From Holophagales bacterium (lineage in GTDB: Bacteria > Acidobacteriota > Thermoanaerobaculia > Multivoradales > Multivoraceae): 64,000 nt of DNA. Made by a program: the position numbers and the translations under genes. The DNA lies in assembly GCA_009837885.1 (NCBI GenBank), contig VXSP01000022.1, positions 1-64,000 on the forward strand, given 5' to 3'. Shown here piece after piece: positions 24,955 through 33,732 of the stretch; within the stretch, counting starts at the first letter, position 1, and each line of letters begins with the position of its first letter. Below the pieces are notes generated by a model. It did no database searches, was not told the DNA's origin, and saw only the letters and a list, made by a program, of their open reading frames with translations.

Positions 24955-26286
24955 ATGAAGACCGCGACATCTCGATCTGTCGTCGTCGTGCTCGCTGCCG
25001 CCCTTGCCCTTCCGGGCGTGGTCGTGGCTGCCGACGCGGACACGCCCACCTTCTACGCCGACGTCCTGCCGGTCCTGCAGGAGAACTGCCAGACCTGCCA
25101 CCGGCCGGAAGGCGAAGGCGAGAACATCGGCGGCATGATCGCGCCGATGCCGCTGATGACGTACCAGCAGACGCGGCCCTGGTCGCGCTCGATCGCGCGC
25201 GCGGTCGAGAACCGATCCATGCCGCCCTGGTTCGCGACCGAGGCGACCCGCGGGCAGTTCCACCACGAGCGCGTGATGTCGGACGACGAGATCGAGACGG
25301 TCCTCGCCTGGGTCCGCGGCGGTTCGCCCGCCGGCGACGCGGCTGACGCGCCGGCGCCGAAGAAGTTCGTCGAGGAAGGCTCCGGCGGCTGGTCGCTCGG
25401 CCGTCCCGACCTGGTCGTTGCGATGCCCGAGGAGTACTGGGTGGCCGACGACATCGCTGACATCAACATCAACTTCGAGACCGAGCTCACCGAGGAGATG
25501 CTGCCGGAGACGGTCTGGGTGCGCGGCGTCGAGTTCAAGGTCGGCGGCAGCGACGTTCACCACATGTGCGCGAGCGTTCGGCCGCCCGGCGGCGCCACCG
25601 CGCTCGGCAAGTTCAGCGACAGTTCGATCGGCTGCATCGCCCTGGGCGCCGAGAGCCACCTGATGGAACCCGGCTACGCGATGAAGCTCGAGCCGGGTTC
25701 GACGATCGAGTTCTCGATGCACTACAACAAGGAGGCCGGCGAGGGCAGCGGCTTCCATGACCGGTCCGAGATCGGCTTCGTGTTCGCCGACGTTCCGGAG
25801 AGCGAGCTGCGCGAGGTCAAGTTCGACTCGATCGGCAATCTGACCTTCGAGATTCCGCCCGGCCACGAGCGCTGGAAGGTCGGCGCGGCGCGGGTCTTCC
25901 CGGTCGAGACGGACATCCTGGCCCTGTGGCCCCACGCCCACCTGCGGTCGGTCGCGGTGCGCTACGACGCCTTCTACCCCGACGGCACGACCGAGGTTCT
26001 TCTCGACGTGCCGAACTACGACCAGGAATGGCAGACGACGTACCAGTACAAGAAGCCGAAGACGATCCCTGCCGGCACCCGGGTCGAGGTTTCGATGTGG
26101 TTCGAGAACTCGCCCGAGCGCGGCGAGGAGCGCGGCTTCGACCCGGCGGACAACGTCGTCAACGGCACGGCCACGACCGACGAGATGATGCTCGGCTTCG
26201 TGGCCTGGGCGCCGGTCGAGCCGGTCGATCCGATCGCGCTGCGGCTCGGAGTCGCCTCGATTCAGAGCGCCGGCGGCGGGGAGTAG
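24955..26286 (+). CDS. cytochrome c fused to PHM-like copper monooxygenase domain
   Basis: The 443-aa exported protein has a signal peptide (VVVVLAAALALPGVVVAA), then a c-type heme motif CQTCH at 45-49. After that comes a two-domain beta region resembling peptidylglycine alpha-hydroxylating monooxygenase. Candidate copper ligands are HH in GGSDVHHMCAS, a His in FSMHYNKE, the HxH of LALWPHAHLRS and a Met in TDEMMLGFVAW. Proteins of this layout are frequent in Acidobacteriota and other groups; a copper hydroxylase or electron-transfer role is inferred. The next gene (DUF2911) starts 10 nt downstream. The substrate is unknown. Confidence 0.82.
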   Translation: MKTATSRSVVVVLAAALALPGVVVAADADTPTFYADVLPVLQENCQTCHRPEGEGENIGGMIAPMPLMTYQQTRPWSRSIARAVENRSMPPWFATEATRGQFHHERVMSDDEIETVLAWVRGGSPAGDAADAPAPKKFVEEGSGGWSLGRPDLVVAMPEEYWVADDIADININFETELTEEMLPETVWVRGVEFKVGGSDVHHMCASVRPPGGATALGKFSDSSIGCIALGAESHLMEPGYAMKLEPGSTIEFSMHYNKEAGEGSGFHDRSEIGFVFADVPESELREVKFDSIGNLTFEIPPGHERWKVGAARVFPVETDILALWPHAHLRSVAVRYDAFYPDGTTEVLLDVPNYDQEWQTTYQYKKPKTIPAGTRVEVSMWFENSPERGEERGFDPADNVVNGTATTDEMMLGFVAWAPVEPVDPIALRLGVASIQSAGGGE

Positions 26287-26296
26287 GCAGGCGCGA

Positions 26297-26968
26297 ATGA
26301 CCGGTTTGCGCGGATGGTGGCGGCTGCCTTCGGTCGCTGCCGTCCTGCTGCTCTCGGCAGCGGCGTTTGGGGCGCCTGCGGCGGGTCAGTTCGCCGAGAC
26401 CGAGAAAGTCATCGAGAAACCCTCGAAGGAGGGAGAGGGTCGCAAGCTCGACGCCTCGGGCCTGACGAACGCGTTCACGCTGCTGGTCGCCGCGACGCGT
26501 TCGATCGACCGGGCCGAGATCGGCGGCGGCACCGTCGAGGTGAACGCCGGAAGGCTGCCGCTCCTCGGCGTGGACTGGGAGGCCTTGCAGGAACACGAAC
26601 AGGGCCTGTTCGAATTTCAGACCGCGGCCGCGATCAAGCTGCGCACGGAGGCTGACATCGTGGTCGGCGACCTCGAGGTGCCGGCCGGCAACGTCTCACC
26701 CGGCTTCGCGGGTCTCTACAGCCTGTGGCTCCGCCTCGACGACGACGGTCAGTGGGTATTGATCGTGAATCACGAGCCGGATGTCTGGGGCACGATGCAC
26801 GATCCGGCGAAGGACCTGGGCGAGATCCGGCTCGAGCACTCGATCGTGGAGGGCGGGAAGCCGCGCCTGACGATCGAGATCGAATCGCCCGAAGGCGACG
26901 TTCCCGGGACGCTCAGACTGTCCTGGGGCGAGCGCGTCTGGCAGACGACGGTTTCTGCCGCCGGCTAG
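26297..26968 (+). CDS. exported DUF2911-like protein
   Basis: The 223-aa protein has a signal peptide (VAAVLLLSAAAFGAPAAG) and a C-terminal half with the DUF2911 pattern: AGLYSLWLRLDDDGQWVLIVN, EPDVWGTMHDPAKDLGEIRL and a final strand LRLSWGERVWQTTV. The family's function is unknown. It follows the cytochrome c/PHM-like gene by 10 nt, so the two are probably cotranscribed and may act together in the periplasm. Confidence 0.7.
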   Translation: MTGLRGWWRLPSVAAVLLLSAAAFGAPAAGQFAETEKVIEKPSKEGEGRKLDASGLTNAFTLLVAATRSIDRAEIGGGTVEVNAGRLPLLGVDWEALQEHEQGLFEFQTAAAIKLRTEADIVVGDLEVPAGNVSPGFAGLYSLWLRLDDDGQWVLIVNHEPDVWGTMHDPAKDLGEIRLEHSIVEGGKPRLTIEIESPEGDVPGTLRLSWGERVWQTTVSAAG

Positions 26969-26999
26969 CAGCGGCGCCGTACGCTCAGCACGCGAGTCG

Positions 27000-28277
27000 C
27001 TAGCCGCTAGAGGAACTCGCGGCTACCGGCGCGATCGGGCGCGCCCCGAGGACGGGCGCGCGCAGGCCGAAGGCGACCAGTGCCCCCAGGAGGCAGGTGG
27101 TCGCCATGATCGAGAAGGTCAGCACATGGGAGCCCGACCAGTCGGAGAGCATGCCGGCCAGTGTGGGGGCGGCGGGGGCGATGACGCCGGTGATGGCGAA
27201 GCGGGTGCCGACGGTGGTGCCGAAGGCCCGGCGACCGTAGAACGCCGAGTAGGTGACGGGAATGCAGACGTAGGCGGCGCCGAAGCCAAGGCCGACGAGG
27301 ATGACGGAGAGGTAGGCCAGCAGGGTCGTCTCGGCGAAGATCAGTCCGGCGCAGCCGAGTCCCTCGATGAGCAGCACGATGCCCAGCAATGTCTGTGGCG
27401 GCATGAAATCGCCGAGGAAGGCGCTGAACCGGCCGAACAGGCTGACCAGTACCCGGGCGCCGAGAATCGAGCCGGCTGCTGCGAGCGTGAAGCCCAGCGA
27501 TTCCAGGTGGTCTCGGCCGAAGACGCTGATGATGCCCCACGGAACGCCGTAGGCGATCGAGAGGCCGACCAGCAGGTAGAACTGGGACGTTCTGAGAGCG
27601 AGCGGCGCCGTCCATTCGCCCTGGCCGGTGGGACCGCGTTGATCTTCGAGTTCCGCGTCGCCGGAGGCGGGTCCGCCGTCAGGCTCCTGGCCGACCTTCT
27701 CCGGCGTGCCGCGAATGAACAGCGCGGCAATCACGCCGACAGTCGCCGAGATGCCGGCGATGATCACCCAGCCCGTGCGCCAGTCGGCCAATCGGATGAT
27801 CTCCGGTGCGAAGTACTTGTTCACGCCGAAACCGACGACGGCGCCACCGCCAAGCACCAGAGCGATGGCCCTCGAACGCGAGCGCACGAACCAGTTCGAG
27901 GCGAGGGTCTGAGCGGGCAGAATGGTCGCCAGGCCGATCGCGATTCCGCCCAGGACGCCATACGCGAGCAGGCAGTCGGCGAAGGAGTCGGCCCGGCTCA
28001 TGAGCCAGAAAGCCACTACCGCGATTGCGGAGCCGGGCACCATCACCGACCGGATTCCGTAGCGGCCCATGGCGATGCCTACCAGCGGGCCGAGCAGGTG
28101 GTAGATGTAGCTGAAGACGCTGAAGACCAGGCCGCTCTGGGTGTCGTTCAGGCCCAGATCGCGCTGCATCTCGGGCAGGAAGAGGCCCCACGAGTAGTAC
28201 ATCGGCGAAATGCCGAATCCATAGCAGAGCGACCCGACGCCGACGACCCACCAGCCGATGAAGGGACGCTTGGTCAT
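27000..28277 (-). CDS. MFS transporter (monocarboxylate/oxalate-formate type)
   Basis: The 425-aa protein has about twelve hydrophobic helices, with the family opening GWWVVGVGSLCYGFGISPMYYSWGLFLPEMQRDLGLNDTQ and a basic loop RYGIRSV after helix 2. A hydrophilic linker (about 190-225) separates the two six-helix halves. It belongs to the major facilitator superfamily and looks closest to carboxylate antiporters, so uptake of an organic acid is a reasonable inference. The carboxylesterase gene upstream is on the same strand with a 59-nt gap, so ester hydrolysis and transport may be linked. Confidence 0.88.
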   Translation of the reverse strand: MTKRPFIGWWVVGVGSLCYGFGISPMYYSWGLFLPEMQRDLGLNDTQSGLVFSVFSYIYHLLGPLVGIAMGRYGIRSVMVPGSAIAVVAFWLMSRADSFADCLLAYGVLGGIAIGLATILPAQTLASNWFVRSRSRAIALVLGGGAVVGFGVNKYFAPEIIRLADWRTGWVIIAGISATVGVIAALFIRGTPEKVGQEPDGGPASGDAELEDQRGPTGQGEWTAPLALRTSQFYLLVGLSIAYGVPWGIISVFGRDHLESLGFTLAAAGSILGARVLVSLFGRFSAFLGDFMPPQTLLGIVLLIEGLGCAGLIFAETTLLAYLSVILVGLGFGAAYVCIPVTYSAFYGRRAFGTTVGTRFAITGVIAPAAPTLAGMLSDWSGSHVLTFSIMATTCLLGALVAFGLRAPVLGARPIAPVAASSSSG

Positions 28278-28336
28278 CGGGGGTGCTTTGGTTGTCTCAG
28301 GCTGTCCGTTTTACCATCTTCGTTTCACTGATCCGA

Positions 28337-29935
28337 CTACTGCCCGCGAATCGCCTCCAGCCGGTCGTTGATTTCCCGTTCCAGCGCGTTCCCCGTTTTC
28401 ACCTCGTCACCGAGTTCGAGATAGGCCTGCCTGTCGCCATCGAACTTCGGCCAGGCCGGCCGGCCGCCGCCGTTCGGGTCGCCGGTGCGGGCGAACTGGA
28501 CCCAGTAGTCGATCATCAGCGCCGCGAGACGGTCGTCCGTCTCGTCGTAGTTCTCGCCCTGGAGCGTGTTGAAGACGTAGCCCAACTCGGCTGCGTGATG
28601 GGCGCCCCAGGCCGGGTTCTCCGGGTTCACCCGGGTGAAGAAGTACTGGAACGCGGGGGAGGACACGTTGTCCATGCCGAGCAGCATCCGGCGCGTGCCG
28701 CGCAGGAACCAGGTGTCGGTGATGAAACGGTCCTGCTGCACCTTGAGTTCCTCGGCGTTCGACGACGGGTAGAGCTTCGCCACTTCCTTGGCCTGGTCGC
28801 CGTAGACGGGCTTCAGCGTTTCAAGGAACTCCGCCCGATCGCTGATCGGCTGGAAGGCCATGAACATCGTGCCCTCGTTGCGATTCGTGCCGGCGATCAG
28901 GGGGATGTCGTTCTGCTTCCCGGCCGTGTAGCGGTCTTCGCTGGACTCGGGCATGAAGGCCGTGCCGAAGGTGACGTGCGGCTCGTAGGCGCCGGGCTGG
29001 CCCGCCTGGGGGGTTCCGGTGATGATCGTCTTCGCGTCGAGGGTCCGCAGCGCCTTCGCCGTCTGTTTGGCGCCGTCGCCGAGCATCGCCGTCGCCCAGG
29101 CGACGCCGACGTCCTCGGCGCTGCCGTGAATGCCGTTCGCTCCCTTGAGCGGGCGGATGTTCGTGTCGGTGACCCAGGGGCTCTCAGCGATCGCCCGGTG
29201 GATGAGCCCGCTGGCAAGCGGACTCGCCATCAGCGCGTGGACGCTCGTGCCGCCGGCCGACTCACCGAAGATCGTGACGTTGGCCGGATCGCCGCCGAAC
29301 TGCGCGATGTTCCGCTCGACCCACTGGAGCGCCGCGATCTGATCGAGGAAGCCGTAGTTGCCGGATTCGCCGCCGGACTCACTGGAGAGCGCGGGGTGAG
29401 CGAGGTAGCCGAGCGGTCCGAGACGGTAGTTGATCGAGACCAGGACCACGCCCTTGCCAGCGAGGGCGGAGCCGTCATAGCCGATCTGGTTGCTCCAGCC
29501 GAGGCTCAGGCCTCCTCCGTGGATCCAGACCATCACCGGCCGCGGATCGTCGTCTTCCCCAGCCGCCGTCCAGACGTTCAGGAACAGGCAATCCTCCGAT
29601 GTCTCCGGCAGGGCCTCTCCGGTCACCATCGCCAGAACCGGTGCCTGCGGGCAGATCGCGCCGAACTCCGTCGCGTCGCGCACGCCGCTCCACGTCGACG
29701 CCGGTTGCGGCGCCTTCCAGCGCAGTTCCCCGACCGGTGCCACCGCGAACGGAATGCCGCGGTAGACGCTCAGGCCGGTGTCTGCGTCGAGAACCTCGCC
29801 TTGCAGCTTGCCGGAGTCGATCTTGACGACGGTCGAGTCGGTGCCGGCGCCGGGGGCCGCGGTCGCGAACAGGAGCGCGGGAACCAGGATGGCGGTCCAG
29901 TGGACTCGGTTTCTGCGGCAGCGGAGTTCGGCCAT
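28337..29935 (-). CDS. secreted carboxylesterase, type B
   Basis: The 532-aa alpha/beta hydrolase has a signal peptide (ILVPALLFATAAPGAG) and all type-B landmarks: VYRGIPFAVAPVGELRW, EDCLFLNVW, the oxyanion-hole strand MVWIHGGGLSLG, the nucleophile elbow TIFGESAGG, the acid region GTNRNEGTMF and the catalytic His in WGAHHAAELGYVF. It hydrolyses carboxylic esters outside the cytoplasm; the natural substrate is not evident. GGAGGC lies before the ATG and TAGAGT (29985-29980) is a candidate -10 box. Confidence 0.94.
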   Translation of the reverse strand: MAELRCRRNRVHWTAILVPALLFATAAPGAGTDSTVVKIDSGKLQGEVLDADTGLSVYRGIPFAVAPVGELRWKAPQPASTWSGVRDATEFGAICPQAPVLAMVTGEALPETSEDCLFLNVWTAAGEDDDPRPVMVWIHGGGLSLGWSNQIGYDGSALAGKGVVLVSINYRLGPLGYLAHPALSSESGGESGNYGFLDQIAALQWVERNIAQFGGDPANVTIFGESAGGTSVHALMASPLASGLIHRAIAESPWVTDTNIRPLKGANGIHGSAEDVGVAWATAMLGDGAKQTAKALRTLDAKTIITGTPQAGQPGAYEPHVTFGTAFMPESSEDRYTAGKQNDIPLIAGTNRNEGTMFMAFQPISDRAEFLETLKPVYGDQAKEVAKLYPSSNAEELKVQQDRFITDTWFLRGTRRMLLGMDNVSSPAFQYFFTRVNPENPAWGAHHAAELGYVFNTLQGENYDETDDRLAALMIDYWVQFARTGDPNGGGRPAWPKFDGDRQAYLELGDEVKTGNALEREINDRLEAIRGQ

Positions 29936-30026
29936 GTTGCCTCCGGGGGTTCGGTCTGGATGGTGTGATCAGGGAGGCGACTCTACACGGCTGGTCGCTG
30001 GCCGCTCGGACGAGTCGGCGGTGCGC

Positions 30027-30032
30027 TAGAAT
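30027..30032 (+). promoter_or_regulatory. -10-like box before the small secreted protein
   Basis: TAGAAT, a five-of-six match to TATAAT, lies 58 nt upstream of the ATG at 30091. Confidence 0.4.
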
Positions 30033-30090
30033 CGTTCGTGACCACTTGAAACGACTGCCGTGCGGCAGTCACGATGAGGAGATGATCAGG

Positions 30091-30594
30091 ATGCCGAAGT
30101 CAGTCAGGGTTGTTGTCGCGGTCGTTGGTCTGTCGCTGCTCGGACTGCATGTCGAGCCCGTTCGCGCCGGCGAAGCCGAGGTGCCGGAACCGGCTGGCGC
30201 GGCCGGTTCGGTCTCGTCGCCGAGCGAGGACGGCTGCGTCGAGAGCGCCACCACGCTGTGCCTGCAAGAGGGCCGCTACGAGGTGACGGTCGACTTCACG
30301 GCGAACGGCGAGACGATGCCCGCAAAGGTGGCGAGGCCTCGCACGGACGATTCCGGGCTGTTCTACTTCTTCGCGCCGAACAACTGGGAGATGCTGCTGA
30401 AGGTGCTCGACGGCTGCGGCGTCAACCAGCATCACTGGGTGTTCGCGGCCTCCGCAACCGACGTCGGCCTGAACCTCACGGTTCGGGACACGATGAGTGC
30501 TGCGAGCAAGACCTACATCAAGGATCCCGGTGAACCGGCGCCTGCGATCACCGATGTCGGAGCGTTTCCGGACGCCTGCGCGGCTACCAGCTAA
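30091..30594 (+). CDS. small secreted protein with an acidobacterial-type C-terminal module
   Basis: The 167-aa product has a signal peptide (VVVAVVGLSLLGLHVEPVRA), a Pro/Ala/Ser linker, and a module running CLQEGRYEVTVDF, GLFYFFAPNNWEMLLKVLDGC, HHWVFAASATDVGLNLTVRD and SKTYIKDP. As I recall, this module (a FWFF..N.E..VKVLDGC followed by VFA..T.V...LTV.DT) closes many secreted proteins of Acidobacteriota. Its function is unknown, and here it stands almost alone. ATG 30091 has GAGGAG 9 nt upstream; an ATG at 30082 is too close to that site. Confidence 0.72.
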   Translation: MPKSVRVVVAVVGLSLLGLHVEPVRAGEAEVPEPAGAAGSVSSPSEDGCVESATTLCLQEGRYEVTVDFTANGETMPAKVARPRTDDSGLFYFFAPNNWEMLLKVLDGCGVNQHHWVFAASATDVGLNLTVRDTMSAASKTYIKDPGEPAPAITDVGAFPDACAATS

Positions 30595-30605
30595 CGCAGC
30601 AGCAG

Positions 30606-31565
30606 TCACCGGTAGAGCCCGGCAAGCGCCCGGATCGACTCCTCGATCTCCCACGGCGCCGCGTCGGGAACGCCGCAGCGGGCGATGACGTGGGTCATGC
30701 CGATGCGCTCGCGATAGCGGTCGAGGCCGGCGCGCACCTCGTCGCGCCCGCCGACGACCGCCCAGTTCCCGATGTCCGCCAGCTCCTTTTCCTGCACGAG
30801 ACGGGTGCCGGCCCGCGCCATCCTGAGTGCCTGCGCGGTCAGGGCGGAGCCCACGCGCTCGCAGGTGGCCCGGTCTTCCGAGATGAAGACGGTGCGCATG
30901 ACCGGGACGATCGGTCGCGGCGTCCCTTGCGGAAGGGCCTCACGATGGAGTTCGTGGTTCCTCGTGAGGCGGCCGATCGTTTCGAGGGGAGAAGACAGGT
31001 AGGGCAGGCCGAGTTCGCCGGCCTGCTTGAGCGCCAGCGGGCCGAACGCGGCCACCCATAGTTCCGGATGCGGCTGCTGCACCGGCAGCGGCGCGATGCG
31101 CACGGGTTGGCGCGTGCCGGGTTCGCCGACCTCGATCGCCTCGCCGACCCAGGCCCGCTTCATCAGGTCGAGCGATTCGAGGAAACGCTGGCGCTTGGTG
31201 CGGGGATCGACGCCGAAGGCCGCGAACAGCGCCGGCCGGAAACCGCGGCCCAGGCCGAGGATCACGCGGCCGTTGGAGAGGCGGTCGAGGACGGCGACCT
31301 CCTCGGCCGCCTGGAAGGCGTTGCGAACCGGCAGCAGGTAGGAGGTGGTGCCCAGCCGCAGGTTCGTCGTTCGTGCCGCTGCCGCAGCGAGAACGACGAT
31401 GGGCGAGGGGCAGGCCGCGGCGCCTGTGAAGTGGCTTTCGGGCAGGAATAGCGAGTGGAAGCCGAGCCGGTCGGCGAATTCCGCCTGGTCGGCGATCGAC
31501 CCCGCCTCGTCGCCCAGGTAGTTGACCCAGGGGGTCAGCCCGATCTCGATGCGGCTCTCCTTCAG
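30606..31565 (-). CDS. LLM-class oxidoreductase with a probable CTG start
   Basis: The canonical N-terminus of the luciferase-like family (IEIGLTPWVNYLG, FADRLGFHSLFLPESHFTG, TTNLRLGTTSYLLPVRN, LDRLSNGRVILGLGRGFRP) lies upstream of the first ATG/GTG/TTG of this frame (GTG 31265). The frame stays open to the end of the beta-oxidation gene. CTG 31565-31563 overlaps that gene's stop codon as CTGA, with GGAG 6 nt upstream, and gives a 319-aa protein of normal family length. Substrate and flavin (F420 or FMN) are unknown. Coupling to the fatty-acid oxidation gene suggests a related pathway. Confidence 0.82.
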   Translation of the reverse strand: MKESRIEIGLTPWVNYLGDEAGSIADQAEFADRLGFHSLFLPESHFTGAAACPSPIVVLAAAAARTTNLRLGTTSYLLPVRNAFQAAEEVAVLDRLSNGRVILGLGRGFRPALFAAFGVDPRTKRQRFLESLDLMKRAWVGEAIEVGEPGTRQPVRIAPLPVQQPHPELWVAAFGPLALKQAGELGLPYLSSPLETIGRLTRNHELHREALPQGTPRPIVPVMRTVFISEDRATCERVGSALTAQALRMARAGTRLVQEKELADIGNWAVVGGRDEVRAGLDRYRERIGMTHVIARCGVPDAAPWEIEESIRALAGLYR

Positions 31566-33652
31566 CCGGCTCTCCAGTCGCTGAAGCTCTTGCCTTCCGA
31601 GGCGAGGTCCGCCAACAGGGCCGAGGGCTGCCAGAAGTCGTCGCCCGTCTGGTCCGCGAACTCCCGCATGCGGTCGGCGACCTTGCCGAGGCCCACGCTG
31701 TCGCCCCAGTGCATCGGGCCGCCCCGGTAGACCGGCCAGCCGTAGCCGTTGACCCAGATCACGTCGACGTCGGACGGCCGGATCGCGATCCCTTCCTCCA
31801 GGATCTTCGCGCCCTCGTTGACCATCGGGTAGAGGCAGCGTTCGAGGATCTCCTCCTCGCCCACATCACGCTGCGCGATGCCTTTGGCTGAGCCGAAGTC
31901 GCTGATGATCTGCAGCACTTCCGGATCGGGCGCCGAGGCGCGGGTTTCCGGATCGTAGACGTAGTAGCCGCGGCCGTTCTTCTGGCCGCGCCGGCCGGAT
32001 TCGCAGAGGATGTCGCGGATGTCGCGGGATGCCGACTCCTTCTCGTTCCAGCCGATGTCGAGGCCTGCCAGATCGCTCATCGCGAACGGACCCATCGGGA
32101 AGCCGAAGTCGTACAGGACGCGGTCCACGTCGTAGTACTTCGCGCCTTCCAGGATGATCTGCTGCGCCTGCTGCTGGCGCTGGAACAGGATCCGGTTGCC
32201 GACGAAGCCGCGGCACACGCCGACCAGCACCGGCACCTTGCCGATCTGCTTGGAGATCGTCATCGCGGTGTGGATCACGTCTTTCGCCGTCTTCTCGCCG
32301 CGCACGACCTCCAGCAGGCGCATGATGTTGGCCGGCGAGAAGAAGTGCATGCCGATCACGTCCTCGGGCCGGCTGGTGGCGGCGGCGATCTCGTTCACGT
32401 CGAGCGCCGAGGTGTTCGTCGCCAGCACCGCGCCCGGCTTCACGATCCGGTCGAGGCTGGCGAAGATCTCCTTCTTCAGATCCATGTTCTCGAACACGGC
32501 TTCGATCACCAGGTCGCAGTCGGCGAGCGCTTCGCGCTCGGTCACGCCGCTCAACAGGCCCATGCACTGGTCGACCTGTTCCATCGTCATCCGGCCGCGG
32601 CTGGCGGTCCGTTCGTAGTTCTTGCGGATGACGCCGAAGCCGTGGTCGAGCCGGCCCTGCTCGGCCTCGACGATCGTCACGGCGATGCCGCGGTTGGCGA
32701 AGTTCATCGAGATGCCCCCGCCCATCGTGCCGCAGCCGAGGACGCCGACCTTCTCGATCTTCCGCATCGGGGTGTCGCGCGGCACGTCGGGCACCTTGGC
32801 CGCCTCGCGCTCGGCGAAGAAGTAGTAGCGCTGGGCGATCGACTGCTTGCCGGACATGAGCTCGCCGAACAGCTTCCGCTCGTAGTCGAGCGCTTCGTCG
32901 AAGGACATGTCGAGGCCGGCCTCGATCGCCCGCACGTTCGCTTCCGGCGCCTCGAAGCCGCGGGTGCGGCGGGCGATCTTCCGCCGGAAGCCGTCGAAGA
33001 TCTCCTCCCGCTTCGCCCGTGCCTCGTTGACCTTCTCCTCCAGGTCGCGGATCTTCTTGAGCGGCCGGCCCTCGGCGATCAGCTTCTCGGCGAAGGCGAC
33101 GCCGCCCTCGAACACGTCCTCGACGATCTCGTCGATCAGGCCGCCCTCGAGTGCCTCCGCGGCGCCGATCGGGTTGCCGATCACGCACATCTCGAGCGCC
33201 TTCGGATAGCCGACCAGCCGGGGCAGCCGCTGCGTGCCGCCCGCGCCCGGCAGAATCCCCAGCTTGACCTCGGGCTGGCCGAAGCGGGCCGATGCGACAC
33301 CCACCCGGTAGTGGCAGGCCATCGCCGTCTCCAGGCCGCCGCCCAGGGCGGTGCCGTGGATCGCCGCCACGACGGGCTTGGTCGCGTTCTCCATCGCCTC
33401 GATCGCCTCGTTGAGCCCCGGTTCCTTCATCGGCTTGCCGAACTCGGTGATGTCGGCGCCGGCGATGAACGTACGGCCCTTGCAGACCAGGAGCACCGCG
33501 GCCACCTGTTCATCGGCCTCGGCCTTCGCCAGTCCCTGGACCATGCCGGCGCGCACACCGTGGCTGAGCGCGTTGACGGGCGGGTTGTCGATCACGATCA
33601 GGGCGACCTGGCCGCGGACTTCGTAGTCGACCATGTCGGTGAGTGCAGTCAT
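31562..33652 (-). CDS. fadJ: bifunctional enoyl-CoA hydratase/3-hydroxyacyl-CoA dehydrogenase
   Basis: The 696-aa beta-oxidation enzyme has an N-terminal crotonase domain (VIDNPPVNALSHGV, the oxyanion strand IHGTALGGGLETAMACHYRVG, LPGAGGTQRLPRL) and a 3-hydroxyacyl-CoA dehydrogenase part. The latter has the NAD motif VGVLGCGTMGGGISMNFANRG, the HFFSPANIMRLLEVV catalytic-His segment and the C-terminal domain FVGNRILFQR / GPFAMSDLAGLDIGW. It converts enoyl-CoA to 3-ketoacyl-CoA. AGGAG lies 11 nt before ATG 33652. The stop codon is shared with the start of the LLM gene. Confidence 0.94.
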   Translation of the reverse strand: MTALTDMVDYEVRGQVALIVIDNPPVNALSHGVRAGMVQGLAKAEADEQVAAVLLVCKGRTFIAGADITEFGKPMKEPGLNEAIEAMENATKPVVAAIHGTALGGGLETAMACHYRVGVASARFGQPEVKLGILPGAGGTQRLPRLVGYPKALEMCVIGNPIGAAEALEGGLIDEIVEDVFEGGVAFAEKLIAEGRPLKKIRDLEEKVNEARAKREEIFDGFRRKIARRTRGFEAPEANVRAIEAGLDMSFDEALDYERKLFGELMSGKQSIAQRYYFFAEREAAKVPDVPRDTPMRKIEKVGVLGCGTMGGGISMNFANRGIAVTIVEAEQGRLDHGFGVIRKNYERTASRGRMTMEQVDQCMGLLSGVTEREALADCDLVIEAVFENMDLKKEIFASLDRIVKPGAVLATNTSALDVNEIAAATSRPEDVIGMHFFSPANIMRLLEVVRGEKTAKDVIHTAMTISKQIGKVPVLVGVCRGFVGNRILFQRQQQAQQIILEGAKYYDVDRVLYDFGFPMGPFAMSDLAGLDIGWNEKESASRDIRDILCESGRRGQKNGRGYYVYDPETRASAPDPEVLQIISDFGSAKGIAQRDVGEEEILERCLYPMVNEGAKILEEGIAIRPSDVDVIWVNGYGWPVYRGGPMHWGDSVGLGKVADRMREFADQTGDDFWQPSALLADLASEGKSFSDWRAG

Positions 33653-33732
33653 GTCGATGGTGTCTCCTGGCGCGGGCGCGCCGGTGCGTTGACGTGGGGA
33701 TCGTTGGTGAAACGGGCCGGTATCGTAGCCGT

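Noticed and set aside
28283-29968. Open frame of 561 codons antisense to the carboxylesterase
   Set aside because: The opposite strand carries all catalytic motifs of a type-B carboxylesterase; the antisense product has no fold signature.
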